From: Actinomycetes bacterium
GTDB taxonomy: Bacteria > Actinomycetota > Acidimicrobiia > Acidimicrobiales > SZUA-35
Assembly (NCBI GenBank): GCA_024280015.1
Contig: JAJRQY010000170.1
Span: 1 to 52,294 of the forward strand
Length of the DNA: 52,294 nt
Direction of reading: 5' to 3'
In this document: piece after piece, positions 43,315 through 52,252 of the stretch
How positions within the stretch are numbered: the first letter of the stretch is position 1
Layout of the letters: every line of letters starts with the position of its first letter
Program-made: the position numbers and the translations under genes
Notes under the pieces: model-generated
What the model was told of the DNA's origin: nothing
What the model saw: only the letters and a program-made list of their open reading frames with translations
The model's database searches: none

Positions 43315-44130
43315 ATGACGATCAGTAGCCGATACGACAACTTCACCCGACTCGAGTTCGAGTACAGCGATGACGGCATCATGCGGGTCATCATGAACAC
43401 CCCTGGTCGACTCAACGCAGCCGATGCTGACATGCATCGTGAGCTGGCCGACATTTGGCCAGTTCTGGACGCTGATCCCGACGTGAATTGCATCATCATC
43501 AAGGGTGCGGGCAAGGCGTTCTCGGCCGGTGGCGATCTGGACATGGTGCAGGAGATGACCGAGAGCTTCGAAGTGCGCGCTCAGGTATGGCGTGAGGCCC
43601 GAGACCTGGTCTACAACATCATCAACTGCACCACACCCGTCGTGTCGGCCATGCGCGGCCCGGCCGTTGGTGCCGGATTGGTCGCTGGCCTGCTGGCCGA
43701 CATTTCCATTGCTTCCAAGACAGCAAAGATCATTGACGGTCATACCCGTCTTGGTGTTGCCGCCGGAGACCATGCCGCCATCATCTGGCCACTGCTGATT
43801 GGTATCGCCAAGGCCAAGTACTACCTGATGTTGTGCGAACCAATCGGTGGTGAGGAGGCCGAGCGCATCGGCCTGGTATCACTCTGTGTTGAAGACGACG
43901 AGCTGGACGCCAAGGCCGAAGCTGTTGCCGCCAAGTTGTGCACCTCATCTCATACCGCGGTGCGATGGACGAAGTATTCGCTCAACAACTGGCTGCGTCA
44001 GGCGGGCCCAGCCTTTGATGCATCGCTCGCCCTGGAGTTCATGGGCTTTGCTGGCCCCGACGTGCACGAGGGCATCTCTTCGATCCGTGAGAAGCGGGCC
44101 CCGAAGTTTGCCCCAAAGTCTCCGTTCTAG
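43315..44130 (+). CDS. Enoyl-CoA hydratase/isomerase family protein
   Basis: 271 residues from ATG 43315 with AGGAGAG upstream; an open frame to GTG 43246 would add 23 residues without homology. Crotonase features: GIMRVIMNTPGRLNAADADM, the oxyanion segment GKAFSAGGDLDM and the second loop SAMRGPAVGAGLVAGLLADI. The usual catalytic Glu of hydratases (in the loop after GxxPGxG) is not obvious: that stretch reads RLGVAAGDHAAIIWP, as in several CoA-ester isomerases and hydrolases. The reaction is therefore open. Confidence 0.92.
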   Translation: MTISSRYDNFTRLEFEYSDDGIMRVIMNTPGRLNAADADMHRELADIWPVLDADPDVNCIIIKGAGKAFSAGGDLDMVQEMTESFEVRAQVWREARDLVYNIINCTTPVVSAMRGPAVGAGLVAGLLADISIASKTAKIIDGHTRLGVAAGDHAAIIWPLLIGIAKAKYYLMLCEPIGGEEAERIGLVSLCVEDDELDAKAEAVAAKLCTSSHTAVRWTKYSLNNWLRQAGPAFDASLALEFMGFAGPDVHEGISSIREKRAPKFAPKSPF

Positions 44131-44179
44131 TAGCAACGCAAAGGCTAGACTGGCAACAATCCCGGTTGGAGGTGGCGCC

Positions 44180-46153
44180 ATGGACGAAGAGACCAACAGT
44201 GTTCCGGTCCCGCCGCCGGATGTAGCAGCCCCTCCATGGGTTAAGCGGTTGGACCGACTGGAAACGCGGGTTGCTGAGCTGGAGAAGGAGGGTGATGCTC
44301 TGCGGTCTGAATTGGCCGCGGTCCGACGCACTCCTTTTCCGCCTCCCCCTAGCCGAAGTGTCCCGCCCACGGGCCTGGTGCCACCCACTGATCCGCGGGT
44401 CTGGCCGACTCCTCCTCCGCCTCCACCGGTTCAGGGTGGCTCTGGCCTTCTTGTCGGGGGCCCGATCCCGAATACCAGACCAGTCACCAAACCGGCCATA
44501 GAGTTCACCACCGAGATGGCCATGAAGTGGGCTGGTCTCGTGCTCTTGTTCTTGGCTGCGGCCTTCATGGTCAGTACGGCCATCAGCCGTGGCTGGATTG
44601 GGCCACGTCTGCAGCTTGCGGGGGCGGTCGTTGGCGGCTTTGCCTTGATTGCCGGTGGCTTGAAGCTGCGAGGCCGAGAGGGCTGGGGTGAATCCTTAGT
44701 CTTTGTTGGTCTGGCCATCCTCTTTGTCTGTGCCGGCGCGTCATGGGAGTGGCTGGCGCTTGGTTCGGCCAGCTTGGCGGCAACGATGGCGGTTCTTGTT
44801 GGAGCTTTGGCTATTGGGCTGGCCCGCTATCTGTCGGCCTGGACCCTCGGTCTGATTGCTTTTGCTGGCCTCATCCTCGACCCCATCTGGCTAGCGGTCG
44901 ACCTCAAGGTCGGGCTCGGACTTTCGCTCCTCTACTTGCTGATCGTCCTTCTGGTCATGACTCTGCTCTACATAGACCAGCAATGGGCAGCCCTGTGGAC
45001 GCTGACGGTGCTCGCTAGTGCGGTCATCGCCATGCTCATGGTTCTCAATGGAGCATGGGATCTGGATAACAGCTTGACAATGTCGAGAATGACGGAGGCG
45101 ACGACCGTCGGCTTACTTGGTGGACTACTTCTGGTTTACTGGCTCGCCCCGGTTGCTGCGGCCACTCTGATGAACAAGTCCGACAGGTCGGTCGAGTCAG
45201 AAATAGCTGGACTTGGAGGCATGGGGTACCGGGTTGTTCTGCTCGCTCCAGCCTGGTTCTGGTTCTGTGTCCGGGAGTTCACCTCAATGGAGCGCGAGGG
45301 GACCATCGTGATGGGACTGATCCTTGTCGCCCTTGCTGCGCTCAGCACCTTCCTCACCCGATCGAAGGTGTCGAAGGCCCTCTTTGCCACCCAGTGTGTT
45401 GCTGGATCAATCGTGTTGGCCATTGTTCTTAGTGTTGCCTTTGATGGGCCAGCCTTGCTGGTCGCCTTTGGCCTACAAGCAGCGCTCTTGCTTGCGCTCA
45501 CGCGCGATCTGGACGATGTCTGGTTCACGCTGCAAGCCTTGTTCGCCGGAGCGTTGACATTGCTGGTGACAACAGGTCGCATGCTTGAGGCTTTGGTCGA
45601 TGACGCTGCTTGGTCTGATGACGTGGCTCACCTGCTCATCATTGTGCTCATCGCTGTGCTCGGTGTGTTGGAGCTTCGCCACAGCAACAGGGGCGGTGTC
45701 GGTGTAGACAACAGCATTGCGGCCCACACCAGCATTGAACGGGCTCAAGCAGTTGGCCAGCTAGAGATTCTGGTCGCCTATGTCGGACTATTGGGTTGGG
45801 TGGTAACGGTATTTGGCCATATGACGCAGGGTCAGGGTCAGGTTTCGGCCATCTGGAGCGTGCTCGCTGCTGGGCTGCTTGCCATCGCGCTGATCCGCAA
45901 GTCGAACAAGATTCTCCAGGCTGGTTTAGCCACTATTGGCCTAGTGGTAGCCAAGCTGCTCACTGTTGACCTGGCTGCAGTCGACACCTTCTGGCGAGTC
46001 GGCTTGTTCTTTGTGATCGGTTCGGGCCTATTGGCCCTTAGCTATCAGCTGCCTCGCTTGATGGGAGCGGCGACTGTGTCCCCAGGTAGAAGCGCTCCAG
46101 AGACCAGCCAGACTGATGCTGAATCTGGAGTCTCAAGGGACCCGGAGCGGTAG
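44180..46153 (+). CDS. DUF2339 polytopic membrane protein
   Basis: 657 residues from ATG 44180 (GGAGG eight bases upstream); the frame is open further upstream over the previous gene. Residues about 18-50 form a short coiled coil (RLDRLETRVAELEKEGDALR), followed by a Pro-rich linker to about 100. From about 115 the protein is almost entirely membrane helices, roughly 16 or more, beginning AMKWAGLVLLFLAAAFMVS, the pattern of DUF2339 proteins. Function unknown; a large integral envelope protein. The last 21 bases overlap a convergent gene. Confidence 0.88.
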   Translation: MDEETNSVPVPPPDVAAPPWVKRLDRLETRVAELEKEGDALRSELAAVRRTPFPPPPSRSVPPTGLVPPTDPRVWPTPPPPPPVQGGSGLLVGGPIPNTRPVTKPAIEFTTEMAMKWAGLVLLFLAAAFMVSTAISRGWIGPRLQLAGAVVGGFALIAGGLKLRGREGWGESLVFVGLAILFVCAGASWEWLALGSASLAATMAVLVGALAIGLARYLSAWTLGLIAFAGLILDPIWLAVDLKVGLGLSLLYLLIVLLVMTLLYIDQQWAALWTLTVLASAVIAMLMVLNGAWDLDNSLTMSRMTEATTVGLLGGLLLVYWLAPVAAATLMNKSDRSVESEIAGLGGMGYRVVLLAPAWFWFCVREFTSMEREGTIVMGLILVALAALSTFLTRSKVSKALFATQCVAGSIVLAIVLSVAFDGPALLVAFGLQAALLLALTRDLDDVWFTLQALFAGALTLLVTTGRMLEALVDDAAWSDDVAHLLIIVLIAVLGVLELRHSNRGGVGVDNSIAAHTSIERAQAVGQLEILVAYVGLLGWVVTVFGHMTQGQGQVSAIWSVLAAGLLAIALIRKSNKILQAGLATIGLVVAKLLTVDLAAVDTFWRVGLFFVIGSGLLALSYQLPRLMGAATVSPGRSAPETSQTDAESGVSRDPER

Positions 46154-46993
46154 GACCGTTCCTTGCTTCGTTGTCCGAGTTGCGCCAGTGACTTGGGAAA
46201 CAGAACCTGGGCTGCTTCCCAGAACCGAGTTTGTCGTGAGGCACCCACCATCGGAGACGCGCTGATAGTTGACTCCCAAGCCGTCGGGTGCCAAGGTCGT
46301 GCCGGACATGGTGATGGCCTGAAAGTCACTCCATTGGACGGCGACACTTGGCTCCTCACAGTGAGCGAAGGCTTCAGTCCAGACCACAATCTGGCCCAGC
46401 CCACTTCCTGGGCACCAGAGGTCTCGAATCACCGTCTCGATTCCGGTCTCCGTATCGGTCACCGATCCACGCCAGCCCCGTTCGGGCGAGCGGTAGATCC
46501 GGTAGCGATAGTCGCGACCTGGCCGCCACGGATAGTCACCGGTATTTGGATTGTTGAGGGTCGAAGTGATTTTGAGAGCCGAGCCGGGAAGTTCCCCAGA
46601 CCCGGTGGAGGCTGAGCCGTGATAGCCGCCCCAGTTGACCGCGCCACCTCCGGGGTAGTCGGGGTGGTACTGCAAGCCCATATGGCCAGCACCAAACGGC
46701 TTCCCGTTTTCCAGGAAGCTGACCTGTAGCGCCCAGAAGAAGAGTCGTTCGACCTCAGGAACAAGTTTGACTCGAGCCAACACGCTGACCTCGATGATCG
46801 GGTCATCAGCAATGGGGTTGGCCATCTTCCAGGACAGGTGCATGGAAGACGCACCATTGGAAGACGTTGGCTGGCCTCTAGTTCCGGGAGCAGTTCTTGT
46901 TGATGGCTTGCCTGTGGTGCCAACATCAGAGGTCGTCGTTGGTGGTGCGCCAGCGAACTGACGCAAGCTGTGCAGCAGGTCTCGAAAAGCCAT
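46133..46993 (-). CDS. Uncharacterised beta-rich protein
   Basis: 286 residues from ATG 46993 (MAFRDLLHSLRQF); GTG 47053 would add 20. A Thr/Ser/Gly-rich linker (about 15-50) leads to a domain rich in Gly, Trp and Tyr: LFFWALQVSFLENGKPFGAG, MGLQYHPDYPGGGAVNWGGY, WRPGRDYRYRIYRSPERGWR and SVAVQWSDFQAI. The alternation suggests a beta-sandwich, perhaps concanavalin-like, but I cannot name the family. No signal peptide is evident. It converges on the DUF2339 gene with a 21-base overlap. Confidence 0.75.
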   Translation of the reverse strand: MAFRDLLHSLRQFAGAPPTTTSDVGTTGKPSTRTAPGTRGQPTSSNGASSMHLSWKMANPIADDPIIEVSVLARVKLVPEVERLFFWALQVSFLENGKPFGAGHMGLQYHPDYPGGGAVNWGGYHGSASTGSGELPGSALKITSTLNNPNTGDYPWRPGRDYRYRIYRSPERGWRGSVTDTETGIETVIRDLWCPGSGLGQIVVWTEAFAHCEEPSVAVQWSDFQAITMSGTTLAPDGLGVNYQRVSDGGCLTTNSVLGSSPGSVSQVTGATRTTKQGTVLPLRVP

Positions 46994-47093
46994 GAACACC
47001 CATCTTGCCAGGGAATCTGACGGCCTAAGCAATGAAGAGGACGCCACGGTCACCGGGAGCTACTCACGAGGTGCTGCCGCTAGGATTGTGCCG

Positions 47094-47243
47094 ATGGATC
47101 ACCCTGCCCCAGACCCCAAGAAACTGCTAGCCTTTTGGATGGAGTGGGAAGCTGGCGATGCCACTCCCGGACTCCTCATGAAGAACCTCAAGAATGGTGG
47201 CATGCGCGAGATCTTGGAGGAACTCGCCGCGGCTGACAGCTGA
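47094..47243 (+). CDS. Small conserved-looking protein upstream of the Nudix gene
   Basis: 49 residues from ATG 47094: MDHPAPDPKKLLAFWMEWEA, then GDATPGLLMKNLKNGGMREI and LEELAAADS. Compact, helical and acidic, with two helices around a glycine-rich turn. The longer open frame from 46992 would run antisense to the start of the minus-strand gene. The stop lies two bases before the Nudix GTG, so the two are probably co-translated. I do not know its function. Confidence 0.7.
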   Translation: MDHPAPDPKKLLAFWMEWEAGDATPGLLMKNLKNGGMREILEELAAADS

Positions 47244-47245
47244 TC

Positions 47246-48046
47246 GTGGCTTCGGCCGAGCAGCAGTTTTTACCACCTGTTGGTCGTGGTGGGCCTCAGT
47301 TCATTCCTCGACCCGACGGCACGCGTATTGGAGCGCCTGCCCCATGGGCCAAGTTTGGCGCGGTCCCGTCCATTGACCAGATAACGGCGGTCATCAAACA
47401 GTCGAACCCCTACCGGCCACTGGATGACTCCGTCGATGGCAAGCCGCCATCTGCGGTCTTGGTCCCCATCTCGATGACATCGAAAGGCCCCGAGCTCTTG
47501 CTCACTCGGCGTTCGTGGACCATGCGAAGTCATCCTGGCCAGATCAGCTTCCCCGGTGGACGACGAGACCCCGAAGACACCGATTTGCTGGATACTGCGT
47601 TGCGTGAAACCGAGGAAGAGATCGGGATACATCGCTCGCTCATCACTATCGTTGGTGAGCTCGACCATCTGACAACGGTGTCCAGCCCAGCCTATATCGC
47701 GCCCTATGTTGGGCTGCTGGATTCGCCGCCCGAACTCACCATCTCCGAACAAGAGGTCGACGGGGTGCTCCATGTGTCATTGGCTGAATTGTTGGATCCA
47801 TCCATTTATCGCCAAGAGCTTTGGCCTATTGGCAACCAGACGGCATCCATCACCTTCTTTGAACTAGAGGGCGACACCCTTTGGGGAGCGACTGCCCGCA
47901 TGGTTCGCAACCTTCTGGAAGCTATCACTGGCACCACAACCGCCGATCCATTCTCTGGGTCGAACCCTGGACCTCGCTCGGTCTCCGACATTGGCCCATC
48001 GGCCGGCTCCGGTTCGGCTTCGGCGCCCGTCACCGACCAGGACTAG
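47246..48046 (+). CDS. Nudix hydrolase, CoA pyrophosphatase-like
   Basis: 266 residues from GTG 47246. The Nudix box begins at G104 (GGRRDPEDTDLLDTALRETE, then EEIGI) and is preceded by SHPGQISFPGG, a pattern of the CoA pyrophosphatase (NudL/YeaB) branch (UPF0035). The downstream VSSPAYIAPYVGLL also fits. It would split CoA or a similar nucleotide-diphosphate compound. The C-terminal 35 residues are a low-complexity Ser/Gly/Pro tail. The next gene starts two bases after its stop. Confidence 0.9.
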   Translation: MASAEQQFLPPVGRGGPQFIPRPDGTRIGAPAPWAKFGAVPSIDQITAVIKQSNPYRPLDDSVDGKPPSAVLVPISMTSKGPELLLTRRSWTMRSHPGQISFPGGRRDPEDTDLLDTALRETEEEIGIHRSLITIVGELDHLTTVSSPAYIAPYVGLLDSPPELTISEQEVDGVLHVSLAELLDPSIYRQELWPIGNQTASITFFELEGDTLWGATARMVRNLLEAITGTTTADPFSGSNPGPRSVSDIGPSAGSGSASAPVTDQD

Positions 48047-48047
48047 G

Positions 48048-49238
48048 GTGCGCCTGGTGCGACACCTTTCAATCCAACGCGCCAGACGGATCGCTCTGGC
48101 GGCGCAAGGCTTCACCGACCCCGTACCGAAAGGGCCGGTCACCGTCCGAGCTTTTCGACGGGCCCTGGACCGTATGACCATCCTGCAACTGGACTCGGTC
48201 AATGTTGTTTGCCGTTCGCACTTCTTGCCAATGTATGCCCGCCTCGGCCCCTATGACCGAGACAAGTTGGACCAGTGGATCTGGCGCTCGGGAGAGAACC
48301 TGGAATACCTAAGTCATGAGGCGTCCATCACCAAGATGGAGCTGCAACCCTTGCTGCGCGAGCGAATGACCCAACGTCGCTGGAAGGGGGCGGACGAGCT
48401 GGCTCAGAGAGAGCCGGAGTATGTGGCCTCTGTCATTGAGCAGGTTGACCAACTGGGTCCCTTGTCCATTAGTGACCTACAGAACAAGGGGGATCGAACC
48501 GGACCTTGGTGGGGGATGTCCAAGGGCAAGGTTTGCCTGGAACTCAGCTACGTACGAGGCGCGCTAGCTATCCACGAGCGGACCAAGACCTTCTTGATTG
48601 TGTATGACCTGACCCATCGGGTGGTTCGGCCCGAGATCTATGATCTGCCCGATCCTGATCCCAGCGAAGCCAACAAGCAGATGTTGATGCTGGGAGCAAA
48701 AAGCCTTGGGGTGGGAACCGATCGAGATATTGCCGACTATTTCCGACTGAAGATGCCCGTTGCCCGGCCCCTCATTGCCGAGCTGGTAGAAGAAGGACTG
48801 TTGGAACCGGTCTCGGTTCAAGGCTGGTCGGAAACCGCATATCTCCACCCCGAAGCGAAGGCTCCTCGGTCGGTCAATGCTCGGGCCCTGCTCAGTCCAT
48901 TCGACCCTGTTGTCTGGTTCCGGCCACGGGCCGAGCGACTCTTCGACTTTCACTACCGCATCGAGATCTACGTTCCCGAACCAAAACGGATATACGGCTA
49001 CTACGTCCTGCCCTTCCTTTTGGGTGAAGAAATCGTTGGGCGGGTAGACCTCAAGGCTGACCGCAAGGCGGGCCAACTTCTTGCTCGGGGAGTGTTTGGT
49101 GAAGAGGGGATCGATCAAGCGGATGTCGCTCCGGCGTTGGCTAAAACCTTGATGGAGATGGCGGAGTGGCTGGGGCTTGATGGAGTGACCGTTGCCAAGA
49201 AGGGGAACCTGGCCAGAGCAGTGAAGGCTTGCGTGTGA
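48048..49238 (+). CDS. Winged-helix DNA glycosylase, YcaQ/AlkX family
   Basis: 396 residues from GTG 48048, two bases after the Nudix stop; an open frame to 47991 would overlap that gene. It has LSIQRARRIALAAQGF, the catalytic QLDSVNVVCRSHFLPMYARL segment (Q47, D49), and the C-terminal LLSPFDPVVWFRPRAERLFD and YGYYVLPFLLGEEIVGRVDL signatures. YcaQ removes alkylated bases and unhooks interstrand cross-links. Several copies are common in actinobacteria. It is coupled to the next gene by a four-base overlap. Confidence 0.92.
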   Translation: MRLVRHLSIQRARRIALAAQGFTDPVPKGPVTVRAFRRALDRMTILQLDSVNVVCRSHFLPMYARLGPYDRDKLDQWIWRSGENLEYLSHEASITKMELQPLLRERMTQRRWKGADELAQREPEYVASVIEQVDQLGPLSISDLQNKGDRTGPWWGMSKGKVCLELSYVRGALAIHERTKTFLIVYDLTHRVVRPEIYDLPDPDPSEANKQMLMLGAKSLGVGTDRDIADYFRLKMPVARPLIAELVEEGLLEPVSVQGWSETAYLHPEAKAPRSVNARALLSPFDPVVWFRPRAERLFDFHYRIEIYVPEPKRIYGYYVLPFLLGEEIVGRVDLKADRKAGQLLARGVFGEEGIDQADVAPALAKTLMEMAEWLGLDGVTVAKKGNLARAVKACV

Positions 49239-49669
49239 AGCCCTTGCCTGTGAACTCGACAACTGAGCGGGTGCGGACGAGGTGGTTGTTGCCTGCGACC
49301 ATGGTGGCCTGCTCGCTGGTGAGTGCGGCAGCCAGCCTGCTGGGTTGGACCGTGTCTGGATCGAAGGTTCGCAATAGCTATGAGACGTTCCGCTCGGCCC
49401 AGCGTCTCGGTCTTGATGAGCTGACTCCGTTTCGTGTGCTGTGGTTTCTCGTCCCCGTTGCCGCTCTCGCTGTGCTGGTAACGGTCATGGCCCAGATGAA
49501 TCGCCTGGCCGGAATCCTGCTCATCCTTCAGTGTGTAATCATCGCCAGTGTCGGACTTGTGGTGATTGCCGCTCCGCTGCCAACGGCCAGTGGTCCATTT
49601 ATCGCCATTTTCAGCGGTATGGCTGGCATTGTTGCCGGTTTCGTCGCCTTGTTGAAACCATCCTCGTAG
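49235..49669 (+). CDS. Small membrane protein, unknown
   Basis: 144 residues from GTG 49235, overlapping the ycaQ-like stop; TTG 49229 is an alternative. Four hydrophobic helices are visible (LLPATMVACSLVSAAASLLG, VLWFLVPVAALAVLVTVMA, LAGILLILQCVIIASVGLVVIA and PFIAIFSGMAGIVAGFVALL, approximately). A loop of about 25 polar residues follows the first helix. I recognise no family. Confidence 0.75.
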   Translation: MKPLPVNSTTERVRTRWLLPATMVACSLVSAAASLLGWTVSGSKVRNSYETFRSAQRLGLDELTPFRVLWFLVPVAALAVLVTVMAQMNRLAGILLILQCVIIASVGLVVIAAPLPTASGPFIAIFSGMAGIVAGFVALLKPSS

Positions 49670-49702
49670 ATGGCTTGATCGGGGAATTAGGAAAGCTGAC
49701 CT

Positions 49703-51763
49703 GTGTCGCTCAAGGTTGCATCGTTTCCTGTCGATCCATTTGCGGTGACTAACGAAGAGCCAACGGCGGCCCCAATTCCTCCCCAGCGACCGGGTCAGAC
49801 CCCAGTACCTCCCGTTCAGCCTCCAACGGTGGCACCACCTACCCCGGCGGCCCCGCCAAGCCAGGCCCAGCCCAACTACGTGCCAGCTCAGGCAGTACCG
49901 ACCCAGGCAGTACCGGTTCAGGCAGTACCGACCCAGGCAGTACCGGTTCAGGCAGTACCGGCCGCTGGCCAACGGCAAGCCGTTGTTGGGCAACCAGAAT
50001 TTGTTGATCAGTTCAACCAGAGCCCTGCAGCAGAAACAACCGAGATCGTTCGCAAGTCGAACACCGGCATGCGACTTGGCCTAGCCGGTGCCTTGCTAGC
50101 GGTCACCGGTCTTGGCGGCTTTGCCGTCAAGACGGCCTTGAGTGAGCCTGCCGGACCAGAAACGCCCGAAGAGGCCATGGAAGCCTTCTTTGAAGCCTTC
50201 GCCAATGAGGATTTGGTCGGCATGGCCGAGACCCTGCTGCCATCCGAACGTGAGGCCTATGTCGATCCGGTGCTCTCCCTCACTGATGAGCTGGAACGAC
50301 TGGAAATCTTCGGCAAGGACGTCGAGATCGACACCCTCGGAACCTTGGAGGTCTCCGTTGAAGGACTCGTAGTCCAGTCAACTCCTTTGGCTGAAGGATT
50401 TGCCATGGTCGAGTCGACCTCGGGCACCCTTCACGTTGTTGGTGGTATCGAAGACGTGGAAGCCGCCAGGATCCTTGGCGAGTGGCTGGGTGAAGATCCA
50501 GAACAGGCCTCCGATGAAGTCAGCGACCTTGCCGAAGAACCGTTGGAAATGGTCGCCGTTCAAGAAGAAGGCGTCTGGTACTTGAGCCTTGCCTACAGCT
50601 CGGCCGAAGCGATCAGAAAGGATGCAGACAAGCCGCTTCCATCCTTTGGTGCTGGACCAACTCCTGTTGGTGGAGCGACCCCTGAAGCCGCCATCGAAAA
50701 CTTCGTCAACGAGATGGTTGACCTGGACCTTGAAGGAATGCTGACCCAGCTTGATCCCGAGGAAATGCGTGCTTTGTATGACTATGCGCCACTCTTCATG
50801 ACCTCAACTCAAAACGACATTGATGATCTCCTCAATGAGATGCGGGCCGAAGGAGTGAGCTGGGGTGTCACTGACCTTCAGCTTCATACCGACGACTCTC
50901 GGGGACGAACCATCGTTCTGTTCGACGGAGCAACCTTTGGAGCGTCGTTTGGTGACAATGAAATCACCCTGGTGTTTGCTGGTGACTGCGTGAGTGTTAG
51001 AGCCAGTGGCGAGATGGTCGGCGAGTTGGATGAATCGTTCTGCGAAGGTGATGAACTCGCCGCAGATGAGATCGCCCCATTGGCTGACCTTGGCCTTGAT
51101 GACATCGAGTTTCCCCAGCTCGGTATCACCGTTGTCCAGCGGGGTGACAACTGGTATGTCTCCTCGGCTCCAACGATCTTGTTCAGCATTGTTGATGTAT
51201 TGGCAGTCTTGGAGCCAGCAGACGTCGACACACTCAAGGATGCGGGTAGCGACATCTTTGAGCAGTTGAACCAACTGGACCCCTTCGCCCTGGGTGGCTT
51301 TGGCCAGAGCCAACAAGAGCAGTTCATAGAAATCGAAGACGCCATCGTCGATACCGAAGGCGGCTACGCCAACGGTGACGATGATGACTATGAGACCAAC
51401 TTCGTCGAGGTGAACCCACTCTTTGTTCCGGATGGGAATAGCGCCTATGCCGACGACACAGTGTCCTGGTGGTTAAGCGTCGACAATGGTTTGGAAGAGC
51501 CAGCGAGTCTGATGACGGTCTGGACTGGTGACGACGAGCCAGATACCGGTTGGACCGAGGTCGCCGAGTATCCGACTGTTGATGCCGCGATCCGTGCGAT
51601 GGACACACTCTCCGGCACGGAGTTTGTCGGAGACCAAAATAGTGCCACAGATAACTTCTACGCTGTTCGTCGTTCTGGCCGGTTTCTCGTGCTTCACACG
51701 GAGGGAATCCCCGCCTATGTCCGAGTTGCTGACAAGATGGTTGCCCACCTAGTTGATCTGTAG
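49703..51763 (+). CDS. Large anchored protein with proline/glutamine repeats and duplicated extracellular domain
   Basis: 686 residues from GTG 49703. Residues 1-100 are Pro/Ala/Gln-rich, with five pentapeptides of the form (T/V)QAVP at 63-87. One membrane helix lies at about 123-147 (MRLGLAGALLAVTGLGGFAV), so the N-terminus is cytoplasmic and the rest outside. The outer part holds two similar units, starting PEEAMEAFFEAFANEDLVGM (about 152) and PEAAIENFVNEMVDLDLEGM (about 330), probably NTF2-like, and a final domain (about 560-686) with Trp pairs (SWWLSV) and YAVRRSGRFLVLHTEGIPAY. Very acidic. Function unknown. Confidence 0.8.
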   Translation: MSLKVASFPVDPFAVTNEEPTAAPIPPQRPGQTPVPPVQPPTVAPPTPAAPPSQAQPNYVPAQAVPTQAVPVQAVPTQAVPVQAVPAAGQRQAVVGQPEFVDQFNQSPAAETTEIVRKSNTGMRLGLAGALLAVTGLGGFAVKTALSEPAGPETPEEAMEAFFEAFANEDLVGMAETLLPSEREAYVDPVLSLTDELERLEIFGKDVEIDTLGTLEVSVEGLVVQSTPLAEGFAMVESTSGTLHVVGGIEDVEAARILGEWLGEDPEQASDEVSDLAEEPLEMVAVQEEGVWYLSLAYSSAEAIRKDADKPLPSFGAGPTPVGGATPEAAIENFVNEMVDLDLEGMLTQLDPEEMRALYDYAPLFMTSTQNDIDDLLNEMRAEGVSWGVTDLQLHTDDSRGRTIVLFDGATFGASFGDNEITLVFAGDCVSVRASGEMVGELDESFCEGDELAADEIAPLADLGLDDIEFPQLGITVVQRGDNWYVSSAPTILFSIVDVLAVLEPADVDTLKDAGSDIFEQLNQLDPFALGGFGQSQQEQFIEIEDAIVDTEGGYANGDDDDYETNFVEVNPLFVPDGNSAYADDTVSWWLSVDNGLEEPASLMTVWTGDDEPDTGWTEVAEYPTVDAAIRAMDTLSGTEFVGDQNSATDNFYAVRRSGRFLVLHTEGIPAYVRVADKMVAHLVDL
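49889..49963 (+). repeat. Five 15-bp tandem repeats inside the anchored protein gene
   Basis: Units start at 49889, 49904, 49919, 49934 and 49949. All begin CAGGCAGTACCG and end alternately ACC, GTT, ACC, GTT, GCC, so the first four form two identical 30-bp copies. They encode alternating QAVPT and QAVPV. Near-identity at the DNA level indicates recent expansion and likely length variation between strains. Confidence 0.9.
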
Positions 51764-51853
51764 GCCTGAGCCTCCTAGTACCGGTGTCGACCACCTCCAG
51801 CTCCAGACAATCGAACAGACTGAGGTGCTCGCTCCTGTGGCACTAGCTAGTGT

Positions 51854-52252
51854 TTGGCTATGCCTTCACTTGCCTTTGACGGAGAAACCCACGACGAGAT
51901 CGTTCAGAAAGTGCGGCGTTGGCTTGCTTCGGTCGATGGCGACGAGCTGGCTGATGTTGATGCTGCTGATGTCGTGACTCAATCGGCCGAGCTCGCCAAA
52001 GACACACTTCGCGTCATTGCTGAAGCCGCACCCGGTGGTGTTGGTCAAAGCGATCTGTTCAAGGCGCTGACCACCATGGGTTATAAGGCAACCGATGCCA
52101 CCAAGGACGCAGCCCTCGCCAGTCTGGACGCCATCGAAACCGCCAGTGGCGGGGGAGTGGTGAAGAATGTGGCCGAGATGGGAACCAAGGCGCTCTATGA
52201 GATGAATGCTCAGGTAGCCAAGGGTGTGTTGCGATCGTTGATCAAGGACTAA
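51854..52252 (+). CDS. Hypothetical protein
   Basis: 132 residues from TTG 51854, or 130 from ATG 51860; neither has a clear ribosome binding site. The sequence is helical and acidic in its first half (FDGETHDEIVQKVRRWLASV, DADELADVDAADVV-like), with GVGQSDLFKALTTMGYKATD in the middle and a C-terminal NAQVAKGVLRSLIKD. No membrane helix. Family not recognised. It is 90 bases after the anchored protein gene, and the last 42 bases of the window contain nothing I can identify. Confidence 0.7.
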   Translation: MAMPSLAFDGETHDEIVQKVRRWLASVDGDELADVDAADVVTQSAELAKDTLRVIAEAAPGGVGQSDLFKALTTMGYKATDATKDAALASLDAIETASGGGVVKNVAEMGTKALYEMNAQVAKGVLRSLIKD

